Of a stretch of 13,414 bases of DNA, positions 1 to 6,946 are shown one piece after another. The number at the start of each line of letters is the position of its first letter. The first letter of the stretch is position 1. Both the position numbers and the translations under genes were made by a program. The DNA comes from JAIBBG01 sp046304755 (GTDB taxonomy: Bacteria; Bacteroidota; Bacteroidia; Flavobacteriales_D; Sanyastnellaceae): contig JBKCDO010000039.1 of NCBI GenBank assembly GCA_046304755.1, positions 1 through 13,414 on the forward strand. Reading direction: 5' to 3'. The notes beneath the pieces are model-generated. The model was not told the origin of the DNA, searched no databases, and was given only the letters and a program-made list of their open reading frames with translations.

Positions 1-409
1 TGTCTAGGCCGTATGCCAGCGCGCCTGCCTTATAGCCTTCACGCTTGGGACGCTTGACGTGTTTGATGTCGATGCCTAGTTTCTGCTTTTCAGCAATTTT
101 CTTGGCTGCTACTTCAAAACTTTCGTCGGTGCTGTCGTCGAGCACTTGAATTTCCAATTTCCCTGCGGGATATTCAAATTCGCAGATGGCGTCGATTAGA
201 CGTTCAATCACATAGAGCTCGTTGTAAACCGGAAGCTGCACGGTTACCACGGGCCACTGGTCGTCTTTTAACACCGGCTTTTTGGGTGAATGTCTTTTGA
301 ACTTCGCATACTTAATCGCCAGGTTCAACTGAACGATACTGTATATAAACAGGAAGATCAGGAAGCAGCCATACAGGAAGATGGCCAGGATAGACAGTTG
401 GTAAAACAA
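1..409 (-). CDS. Family 2 glycosyltransferase, membrane-anchored (partial, C-terminal part outside window)
   Basis: The reverse strand encodes about 136 residues of a processive-type GT2 enzyme and runs off the left edge. A hydrophobic helix lies at about residues 5-27. It is followed by the start of the GT-A nucleotide-sugar binding fold: VTVQLPVYNE, then the DDS acidic motif (VLDDSTDES), then KRPKREGYKAGAL, the usual lysine/glycine-rich stretch of cellulose-synthase-like GT2 enzymes. Such proteins add sugars on the cytoplasmic face of the inner membrane; the sugar and acceptor cannot be read here. Start choice: an in-frame TGA lies at about 488-490 and no ATG or GTG follows it in frame, so TTG at 407-409, directly before the membrane helix, is the best start. 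The gene is divergent from the LptG-type permease operon, which fits a shared envelope-glycan role by inference. Family assignment is firm; the start is uncertain. Confidence 0.82.
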   Translation of the reverse strand, partial: MFYQLSILAIFLYGCFLIFLFIYSIVQLNLAIKYAKFKRHSPKKPVLKDDQWPVVTVQLPVYNELYVIERLIDAICEFEYPAGKLEIQVLDDSTDESFEVAAKKIAEKQKLGIDIKHVKRPKREGYKAGALAYGLD

Positions 410-529
410 GGGCTCGCGGTTTTGTTGTGTTTGGGCGGTAAAAATAGGGTTAACAGGTGCTTCTTTAGGCGCTGATTGTCTATAATTTCATGAACAGAAA
501 TGCGGCAGATTCGTGAAGAATTCAATGGC

Positions 530-558
530 TTTACAGCGTGTCTGTTTCCGTAATTTTG
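530..558 (+). promoter_or_regulatory. Candidate Bacteroidota-type promoter for the lptG-glycosyltransferase operon
   Basis: TAATTTTG at 551-558 is an exact match to the -7 consensus TAnnTTTG used by the Bacteroidota primary sigma factor. A TTTA at 530-533, 17 bases upstream, is an imperfect -33 element (consensus TTTG/TTG). The -7 element ends 4 bases before the GTG start codon at 563. Transcription from it would begin at or within a few bases of the start codon, giving a leaderless or nearly leaderless message. This is based on motif matching only. Confidence 0.45.
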
Positions 559-562
559 TGAG

Positions 563-2077
563 GTGAAGAAACTGTCTGTATTACTGCTGAAGAGTTACAT
601 CGGCCCTTTTGTGGTGACGTTCATGGTGGCCATGTTCATCTTTGAAATGCAGTTTATCTGGGTGTATCTTGATGAATTGCTGGGCAAGGGATTGAGCGGA
701 TGGGTAATCTTCAAACTCCTTGTTTTCGCATCTGCCCGCCTGGTGAATATGGCGCTTCCACTAGCCATACTGATGAGTTCCATTATGACCCTGGGTGCCT
801 TGGCAGAGCATTACGAGATGACGGCCATGAAGAGCGCTGGGGTGTCGTTGTTGCGTATCATGCGGCCGTTGATATTCTTCAGTGTAGGACTTTCCATTAC
901 AGCCTTTGTCTTTGCCAACAATATCTGGCCGGTAGCTAATTTGAAGTTTCGGACCATGTTGTTCAGCATTCTCAAGCAAAAACCCGCGCTGAATTTGATG
1001 GATGGTGTTTTTTACGATGGCATTGAGGGCGTGAGTATTCGCGCAGGTCGCAACAATCAGGACACGGGGGAATTGACCGATGTGCTCATTTACGATCATC
1101 GGGGAGGAGAGAAAGCGAATCGCACGGTGATTCGTGCCGAAAGAGGAACCATGGAGCAAACAGCCGATAAGCGCTACTTGATTTTGACGCTTTTCAATGG
1201 CCGCAGCTATGATGAACAGAAGGATAAAAAGGTGCGTAATCCTCAACATGCCTTGATTGAAGGAAATTTTGAACGGATGGAATTGCGCATGGACTTGAGT
1301 TCGCTCGCTTTCACGGCGGATAATGAGGAGGTGATGAAGAATCCTGCAGAGATGATGAGTGTTTTTCAGTTGGATCAAGCTATCGATAGTTTGAATCATG
1401 TGATTGACACGGTGAAAATCCAGTTCGCTGCTAACAACACCCGATTGATGGATCGCAGGTTTAAGCGCCCTTCGCCTGCGGAGGCGCGTTTGCAGAAGGA
1501 ATCGAAGTTGATTAAAGGTGCACTACCCGTTGAGGCTGCGCCAAAATCCATAGTGGACTCGACCGTGGTGGCTCCTTTCGAATTGATGTCGTCATTGAGC
1601 GCCGCAGAACAGGGCAAGGCTCTGGACTTGGCTAAGGAAAATACGCGTAAGTCAAAGGACCTTGTTCAGCGCCAGCAAGACGAAATTCGATCCAGGCAGA
1701 AGAACGTGAACCGTCATAAAATTGAATGGCATCGAAAGTTCTTTCTGGCCGTCGTTTGTCTGGTGCTCTTTTTCATCGGTGCTCCGCTCGGTGCCATCAT
1801 TCGCAAGGGAGGTTTGGGAATTCCTACCTTGATTGCGCTCGGACTGTTTGTGTTTTACCAACTACTCACGATGGCAGGGGAGCGCATGGCGAAGAATCAA
1901 ATCGTAGAGCCTTGGTTTGGAATGTGGATCAGCACGGTTGTGCTACTTCCACTTAGCGTTTGGATTATGTGGCATGCTATGCGTGAGTCGACGCTATTCC
2001 GGGGAACATTGCTTTCGCGACAATTGCTTAAACTTGTGGCAATCTTCAAACGAAGAAAGAAGGAGGCAGTGCTATGA
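563..2077 (+). CDS. LptF/LptG (YjgP/YjgQ) family permease
   Basis: This is a 504-residue inner-membrane protein of the LptF/LptG family. In the LptB2FG ABC transporter these proteins extract lipopolysaccharide from the inner membrane and pass it to the periplasmic bridge. Predicted membrane helices lie at about 11-36, 48-80, 98-122, 393-412, 420-437 and 453-470, giving the family pattern of three helices, a large periplasmic domain and three more helices. The segment EHYEMTAMKSAG (82-93) matches the coupling-helix region that contacts the ATPase. The start is GTG; in-frame TAA at 551 rules out anything earlier, and MKKLSVLLLKSYIGPF resembles usual family N-termini. At 504 residues it is much longer than E. 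coli LptG (about 360). The extra length is a charged, probably helical stretch at about 265-390 before helix 4. No ATPase or LptF partner lies nearby. LptG versus LptF cannot be settled here. The stop overlaps the next start (ATGA). Confidence 0.9.
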   Translation: MKKLSVLLLKSYIGPFVVTFMVAMFIFEMQFIWVYLDELLGKGLSGWVIFKLLVFASARLVNMALPLAILMSSIMTLGALAEHYEMTAMKSAGVSLLRIMRPLIFFSVGLSITAFVFANNIWPVANLKFRTMLFSILKQKPALNLMDGVFYDGIEGVSIRAGRNNQDTGELTDVLIYDHRGGEKANRTVIRAERGTMEQTADKRYLILTLFNGRSYDEQKDKKVRNPQHALIEGNFERMELRMDLSSLAFTADNEEVMKNPAEMMSVFQLDQAIDSLNHVIDTVKIQFAANNTRLMDRRFKRPSPAEARLQKESKLIKGALPVEAAPKSIVDSTVVAPFELMSSLSAAEQGKALDLAKENTRKSKDLVQRQQDEIRSRQKNVNRHKIEWHRKFFLAVVCLVLFFIGAPLGAIIRKGGLGIPTLIALGLFVFYQLLTMAGERMAKNQIVEPWFGMWISTVVLLPLSVWIMWHAMRESTLFRGTLLSRQLLKLVAIFKRRKKEAVL

Positions 2078-3276
2078 AGATTTTGCAGTTGTGTTTAAAA
2101 CCCCCACTTCCGGCGCGTGATGGCGGCTGTATTGCCATGAATAATATCACGCAAGGACTTATCGCAGCCGGTCACCGCGTAAAAGTGCTGACTATCTTCA
2201 CCCACAAGCACGACTTGAACCCGGAATTGATGTCGGAGACATACCTCGAGCAAACAGGTATTGAGGGTGTATTCATCGATACCAAATTGAATGCGATTGA
2301 TGCGTATGCGAGTTTCATGACGTCTGACTCATACAACATCAGTCGCTTCTTCAGCACGGATTTCGACATTCGCTTGTCGAAGTTGTTGCGCCAGGAGGAC
2401 TTTGATATCATTCATCTCGAAAGCCTTTTCATGACGCCTTATGTGGGCACTATACGCAGGCTATGCACAACACCCATCGTACTGCGTTCACACAATATTG
2501 AGTATGTCATTTGGGAGAAAATTGCCGCCGGCACGGGCAATCCTATTCGTCGGATGTATTTGAAATACTTAACCAAGAAGTTGAAAAACTACGAGCTAAG
2601 TATGCTCAATGAGGTCAGCGGAATTGCCGCTATCAGCGATGAAGATCGACGCCGCATGCTGGCTCTTGGAATGAAGAAGCCTATTCGCACGGTGCCTTTT
2701 GGCATTGATTTGAGCCATTATCCGTTCGATGAAAAAGCATCTTCGGAGCTAGCGTTATTTCACTTGGGGGCAATGGACTGGGGACCAAATCTGGAAGGTA
2801 TTCTCTGGTTTTTGCGTTCGATTTGGCCTGCGATTCATGCCAAACATCCGAACCTGAAAATGTATCTGGCCGGACGCAATATGTCGGATGAAATTGAACG
2901 CATGCAATTGCCCAATGTGGTTGTGGTTGGTGAAGTGGAACACGCTATTGCGTTCATGCAATCGAAAGCCATCATGGTGGTGCCGCTGCTAAGTGCAGGA
3001 GGCATTCGCGTGAAAATCATTGAGGGGCTGGCATTGGGGCGCGCAGTAATTTCAACGACACTTGGGGCAGAAGGGTTAGATTGTCAGGATGGCGAGCATA
3101 TTCTGTTGGCCGATCGTCCGGAAGAATGGGTAGAAGCAGTCGATCGTTTGATGAATAATCCGGAGGAAGTTCGTCGGCTGGGAATCAACGGTAGAAAGCA
3201 CGCCATGGCGCATTTCGAGTTAACCGAAATGACGGCGCGATTGGTAGCGTTTTACAAAGAACTGCGTCGCGGATGA
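2074..3276 (+). CDS. GT4-type glycosyltransferase (GT-B fold)
   Basis: This 400-residue cytoplasmic or membrane-associated enzyme should transfer a sugar from a nucleotide sugar to a growing glycan. The N-terminal acceptor half opens with MKILQLCLKPPLPARDGG, the usual glycine-rich loop after beta-1 of GT-B enzymes. It continues through FDIIHLES (about 112-119) and LRSHNIEY (about 136-143). The C-terminal donor half begins near FHLGAMDWGPN (about 229-239) and carries GGIRVKIIEGLALG (309-322). In that motif K314 and E317 lie in the conserved donor-binding helix of GT4 proteins. No signal peptide or membrane helix is evident. The ATG at 2074 overlaps the permease stop by four bases (ATGA), and its own stop overlaps the next gene in the same way, so the three genes are probably translationally coupled. 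The sugar and the linkage are unknown. Confidence 0.9.
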   Translation: MKILQLCLKPPLPARDGGCIAMNNITQGLIAAGHRVKVLTIFTHKHDLNPELMSETYLEQTGIEGVFIDTKLNAIDAYASFMTSDSYNISRFFSTDFDIRLSKLLRQEDFDIIHLESLFMTPYVGTIRRLCTTPIVLRSHNIEYVIWEKIAAGTGNPIRRMYLKYLTKKLKNYELSMLNEVSGIAAISDEDRRRMLALGMKKPIRTVPFGIDLSHYPFDEKASSELALFHLGAMDWGPNLEGILWFLRSIWPAIHAKHPNLKMYLAGRNMSDEIERMQLPNVVVVGEVEHAIAFMQSKAIMVVPLLSAGGIRVKIIEGLALGRAVISTTLGAEGLDCQDGEHILLADRPEEWVEAVDRLMNNPEEVRRLGINGRKHAMAHFELTEMTARLVAFYKELRRG

Positions 3277-4439
3277 GAGTGTTCATGTTGGTAAGCCGCG
3301 TGCCCTGGCCGCTTGAAAAAGGCGATAAGCTGCGCGCATACCATCAGTTGTTAGAGCTGTCAAAGCAACATGAGGTTCATCTGTTTTGTTTGGCAGATAC
3401 TCGTGTTCAATCGGAGGCTATCGCACATCTCAAATCCATCACGCCACACGTAACAGTCTACCGCCTCAATCCAATCCTTATTGGCTTTCGGTTGTTGCTG
3501 GCGTTGTTTTCAAAGAAGCCTTTTCAGGTGCATTATTTCTACCAGTGGTGGATTGCCCGCAAGATGAATTCGGCCATTCAATCGATTCGCCCTGATCACA
3601 TCTATTGTCAGCTGGTGCGTTGCAGTGAATACGTGAAGCATTTTCATCATTATGCCAAGACGCTTGATTATATGGATGCCTTGAGTGCCGGGCAGCGCCG
3701 CAGGTTGGAGCGAGCACCTTGGTATTTGCGTCCGTTTGTAAAAGAGGAAGCTGAGCGATTGCGAGGCTATGAGCATTTGATCTTTGATTATTTCGAGCAT
3801 CATACGATTATCAGTGAACAGGACCGGTCACTGATCTACCACCCGGATCGAATGGCCATCACGGTGGTGCCCAATGGAATTGATACGCAATTTTTCAATC
3901 CAAGTCCTGATGTTTCCAAGGATGTCGATCTTGTTTTCACCGGCAATATGAGTTATCCGCCCAATGTGGAAGGAGCCCGAAGGTTGGTTTTGGAAATTTT
4001 GCCCTTGGTGAAACAGAATTACTCCGATGTAAATGTGCTTATTGCCGGTGCCACACCATCAGCTGCGGTGCGTGAATTGGAGTGCGAAGGCGTTGTCGTG
4101 TCAGGATGGGTTCCCGATATCCGCGAAGCCTACAGTCGATCCAGGATTTTTGTGGCTCCCATGCGATCAGGCAGCGGCATGCAAAATAAACTACTTGAGG
4201 CTATGGCCATGGAATTGCCGTGCATCACCACAACGCTTGCCGCAAATGCAATCGGCGCGGCGCATGAGCAGGAATTATTCATCGCTGATGATAACGAGGC
4301 AATCGCAGCGCTGATTCTATCATTGCTAGAAAACCGGGAAGTTCAAAATGCAGTCGGCAAGCGCGCTCGAGTGTTTGTTGCCGCCCATTATCAGTGGCAA
4401 CCCTCCATGGATAAACTCATTTCAATCTGGAAGAAGTAA
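3273..4439 (+). CDS. Stp1-type (TIGR03087-like) sugar transferase, GT-B fold
   Basis: This 388-residue protein resembles the Stp1 sugar transferases (TIGR03087, named for EpsH/PEP-CTERM-linked clusters). Features that match are the N-terminal VPWPLEKGDKLRAYHQL (about 11-26), the central LDYMDALSAG (about 131-140), and PNGIDTQFFNP (about 199-209). The donor-site motif GSGMQNKLLEAMAMELP lies at about 300-318, with E309 in the position of the conserved catalytic-region glutamate. It is predicted to be a cytoplasmic glycosyltransferase using a nucleotide sugar. It is the third gene of an ATGA-linked operon behind an LptG-type permease and another GT-B enzyme, which points to surface glycan or LPS assembly by inference. 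No PEP-CTERM protein or exosortase is visible, so the family's original context does not apply here. No clear terminator follows; the next gene starts 50 bases downstream on the same strand and could be co-transcribed. Confidence 0.85.
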   Translation: MRVFMLVSRVPWPLEKGDKLRAYHQLLELSKQHEVHLFCLADTRVQSEAIAHLKSITPHVTVYRLNPILIGFRLLLALFSKKPFQVHYFYQWWIARKMNSAIQSIRPDHIYCQLVRCSEYVKHFHHYAKTLDYMDALSAGQRRRLERAPWYLRPFVKEEAERLRGYEHLIFDYFEHHTIISEQDRSLIYHPDRMAITVVPNGIDTQFFNPSPDVSKDVDLVFTGNMSYPPNVEGARRLVLEILPLVKQNYSDVNVLIAGATPSAAVRELECEGVVVSGWVPDIREAYSRSRIFVAPMRSGSGMQNKLLEAMAMELPCITTTLAANAIGAAHEQELFIADDNEAIAALILSLLENREVQNAVGKRARVFVAAHYQWQPSMDKLISIWKK

Positions 4440-4489
4440 CAGCGTATTGGAGGCAATTGTTTATTTTCGGAACGCTTAATCCAGTTGCC

Positions 4490-6943
4490 ATGCGCTTACA
4501 TGTTTATCTCACAACGATTCTATCCTTTTCTCTTTGCATCATGCTCGCACAGCCCACGCAGCGAGCGTTGAATGGGTGTCATCATACGCGCAACAAAGCA
4601 GGGAAGTTGAAAGAGCTTACCCTCATGGAAAAGCAATTACTCAATGAGAGCATCGCCCGTAGCGACACGTTTGATATTGTCAAGTATACGATTGCCATCG
4701 ATGTTACAGCTTACAACGCCCATCAGATAAGCGCTGCAACCACCATTGAATTCGCACCCTTGATGGAGAACCAGTCACAGCTGCGATTGGACTTATATAA
4801 TCTCACCGTAGATTCTATAAAGCAAAACGACGCCTCTTTGACGTATGCATACGATGGGAATATTTTGACGGTAAATTTCCCGGAGAACTTGATTGCAGGC
4901 GACACCACGCGGATTATTACTTACTATCATGGTGAGCCCTATCAGGATCCTGTGTGGGGCGGTTTTTATTTCGAGAGCAATTACATCTACAATTTGGGAA
5001 TTGGCTTAAGCACAATACCTCCCAATTTCGGACGTGTCTGGTATCCGTGTTTCGACTCTTTTGTGGAACGTGCGACGTATGAATATCACGTGAAAAGTGC
5101 CGGTGCCTATCGTGCGCATTGCCAGGGGACTTTTTTGGGTGAAACAACTGTTGCAGGCGATACAGTCATTCGCTCGTTTGCGTTTAACCAACCCATACCC
5201 ACACACTTGAGTGCGATTGCTGTTGCTGCGTATCAGAATCTTGATTATGTGCATACAGGCGCTTTTGGAGAAGTCCCTGTTCGACTTACGGCTAAGGCTC
5301 CTGCATTGGGCGCTATGCAAAGTGCCATGGTGAATGTCGGTGGTGCGATTGATGCGCTTGAATATTGGTTCGGTCCTTATGCCTGGGAACGCGTCGGGTA
5401 TATTTTGACAACGGATGGAGCGCTCGAGATTCCAACCAACATTGCGTATCCGCAATACATGGTCGATCAATCGATTATCAACAACAACAATTTGTTATCG
5501 CATGAATTGGGACACCATTGGTGGGGAGACATCGTCACACCACACATTCATAATGATATGTGGTTAAAGGAAGGTCCTGCGGAATACAGTTCACATTTGC
5601 TCACCGAGTGGCTTTATGGTCAGGAAGATTTTGTGGATCAAGTGAAAACCAATCAGCTTGATGTTTTGCGCAACGCACATATCGATGATGGTGATTTCTA
5701 TGCACTGTCACCCATGCCTGATCCTGTTATTTATGGCACACACACCTATTACAAGGGTGCATCCGTGATGCACAATTTGCGCGCTTATATGGGTGATGAA
5801 TTGTTTCGCACTGCGATGACCGCTATGCAGACCAACCACATGTATGAGGATGTGACACCTGAGCAGTTTCGCGATTATTTGGAAGAAGCCGCAGGCCTTG
5901 ATCTCACAGCCTTTTTTGAAGACCAGGTTTATCAGCCTGGCTTCAGTGTGATGGTGGTGGATTCAGCGGTGACCAGTGCTTCCGATAATGGGTTTGATGT
6001 TGCCGTTTATATTCAACAAAAGTTGCGTGAATGTCCGCAATACTATCAGCAGGTGCCGCTGGATATTACGTTGGTTTCCGCCGACAATGTGCGTGAAGAA
6101 TTTCAGGTGGAGGCGAACGGACAATTCACATCGGTCAATCTGAACTGCTCATTTGAACCGGCGATGGTAATTCTCAACGGACATAATAGACTCAATCAGG
6201 CACGCATGGATCACGAGTTCACGGTGTATTCAGATCAATCATTGTATCCCGTGTTGCCGTATGTTGACTTCCGTTTTTCGCGCGAGAATGTCGTAGACTC
6301 CTCTTTGATACGCATCGAGCATATCTGGGCTGCGCCTGATCAACAGTCGCTGGGTGAAGGCATTTTTGAAATCTCCGGAACACATTACTATACGGTGGAT
6401 GGGTTGTGGGATGAAGGCGATTTTTATACCGGCCGCATTTACTACAATGGCTCACAGACCACCGATCTTGATTTTGCTTTGTACAATCAAGGTGAGGAGC
6501 AGGCTGTATTGCTTTATCGTCCGAACGCCTCCGTGGCGTGGGAGATTTATCCCGACTTCACCTTGGGTAGTGGAACACTCGCCAACGGTGACGGCAGTTT
6601 TGTGATTGACACCTTGCGACGCGGGCAGTATGCTTTTGCCAATGGCGATGTATCCGTTGCATTAAAACCTGCGGCTAATGAATCGAAGTTTACGTGGAGT
6701 TTATTTCCAAATCCTGCTGCCGATATGCTCACAGTTTCGGGGCATTATCCTTCGAGGGAAGTCGCCTTGTTTGATATCTATTCTACCAACGGTCGATTAT
6801 TGCAGCGCTCTTCCGGATATGTTGGTCCCGCATGCAGCAAGGCAGTTGACGTATCATCGCTTTCAGACGGACAATACGTGCTTCAGGTGTATCTCTCTTC
6901 GGGAGAAATACTGAGCTCGCAACAGTTTCAGGTGATGCGTTAA
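4490..6943 (+). CDS. Secreted M1-family zinc metallopeptidase with T9SS type A sorting domain
   Basis: This is an 817-residue exported aminopeptidase-like enzyme. A signal peptide spans about 1-20. An open frame continues upstream to TTG 4457, but ATG 4490 places the signal peptide correctly. The M1 N-terminal beta domain includes FGRVWYPCFD. The zinc site is HELGH (H338, E339, H342) followed after exactly 18 residues by E361, the M1 HEXXH-X18-E signature. A Tyr at about 420-421 in TYYKGASVMHNL is the likely transition-state residue. The substrate motif usually written GxMEN reads GALEI here. A beta-rich region of unknown role follows (about 585-730). The C-terminus (about 736-817, from WSLFPNPAADML to the end) is a Por-type T9SS type A sorting domain, so the enzyme is probably exported across the outer membrane and attached or released there. 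The upstream TATTTTCG at 4462-4469 is a one-mismatch -7 element without a good -33 box. Confidence 0.93.
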   Translation: MRLHVYLTTILSFSLCIMLAQPTQRALNGCHHTRNKAGKLKELTLMEKQLLNESIARSDTFDIVKYTIAIDVTAYNAHQISAATTIEFAPLMENQSQLRLDLYNLTVDSIKQNDASLTYAYDGNILTVNFPENLIAGDTTRIITYYHGEPYQDPVWGGFYFESNYIYNLGIGLSTIPPNFGRVWYPCFDSFVERATYEYHVKSAGAYRAHCQGTFLGETTVAGDTVIRSFAFNQPIPTHLSAIAVAAYQNLDYVHTGAFGEVPVRLTAKAPALGAMQSAMVNVGGAIDALEYWFGPYAWERVGYILTTDGALEIPTNIAYPQYMVDQSIINNNNLLSHELGHHWWGDIVTPHIHNDMWLKEGPAEYSSHLLTEWLYGQEDFVDQVKTNQLDVLRNAHIDDGDFYALSPMPDPVIYGTHTYYKGASVMHNLRAYMGDELFRTAMTAMQTNHMYEDVTPEQFRDYLEEAAGLDLTAFFEDQVYQPGFSVMVVDSAVTSASDNGFDVAVYIQQKLRECPQYYQQVPLDITLVSADNVREEFQVEANGQFTSVNLNCSFEPAMVILNGHNRLNQARMDHEFTVYSDQSLYPVLPYVDFRFSRENVVDSSLIRIEHIWAAPDQQSLGEGIFEISGTHYYTVDGLWDEGDFYTGRIYYNGSQTTDLDFALYNQGEEQAVLLYRPNASVAWEIYPDFTLGSGTLANGDGSFVIDTLRRGQYAFANGDVSVALKPAANESKFTWSLFPNPAADMLTVSGHYPSREVALFDIYSTNGRLLQRSSGYVGPACSKAVDVSSLSDGQYVLQVYLSSGEILSSQQFQVMR

Positions 6944-6946
6944 CGA

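Noticed and set aside
761..1399. A 212-codon open frame on the minus strand inside the permease gene
   Set aside because: It is fully antisense to a gene with clear family membership and shows no domain, signal peptide or sensible composition.
3273..4439. Membership in a PEP-CTERM/exosortase system because of the Stp1-like glycosyltransferase
   Set aside because: No exosortase, PEP-CTERM protein or EpsH-type gene is in the window, and this glycosyltransferase family also occurs in unrelated glycan clusters.
4457..4489. An upstream TTG start for the M1 peptidase
   Set aside because: It would put 11 residues before the signal peptide; ATG 4490 gives a normal signal peptide.
5006..5470. A 154-codon minus-strand frame inside the M1 peptidase gene
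   Set aside because: It is antisense to the conserved peptidase N-terminal domain and is rich in Arg, His and Ser, typical of a shadow frame.
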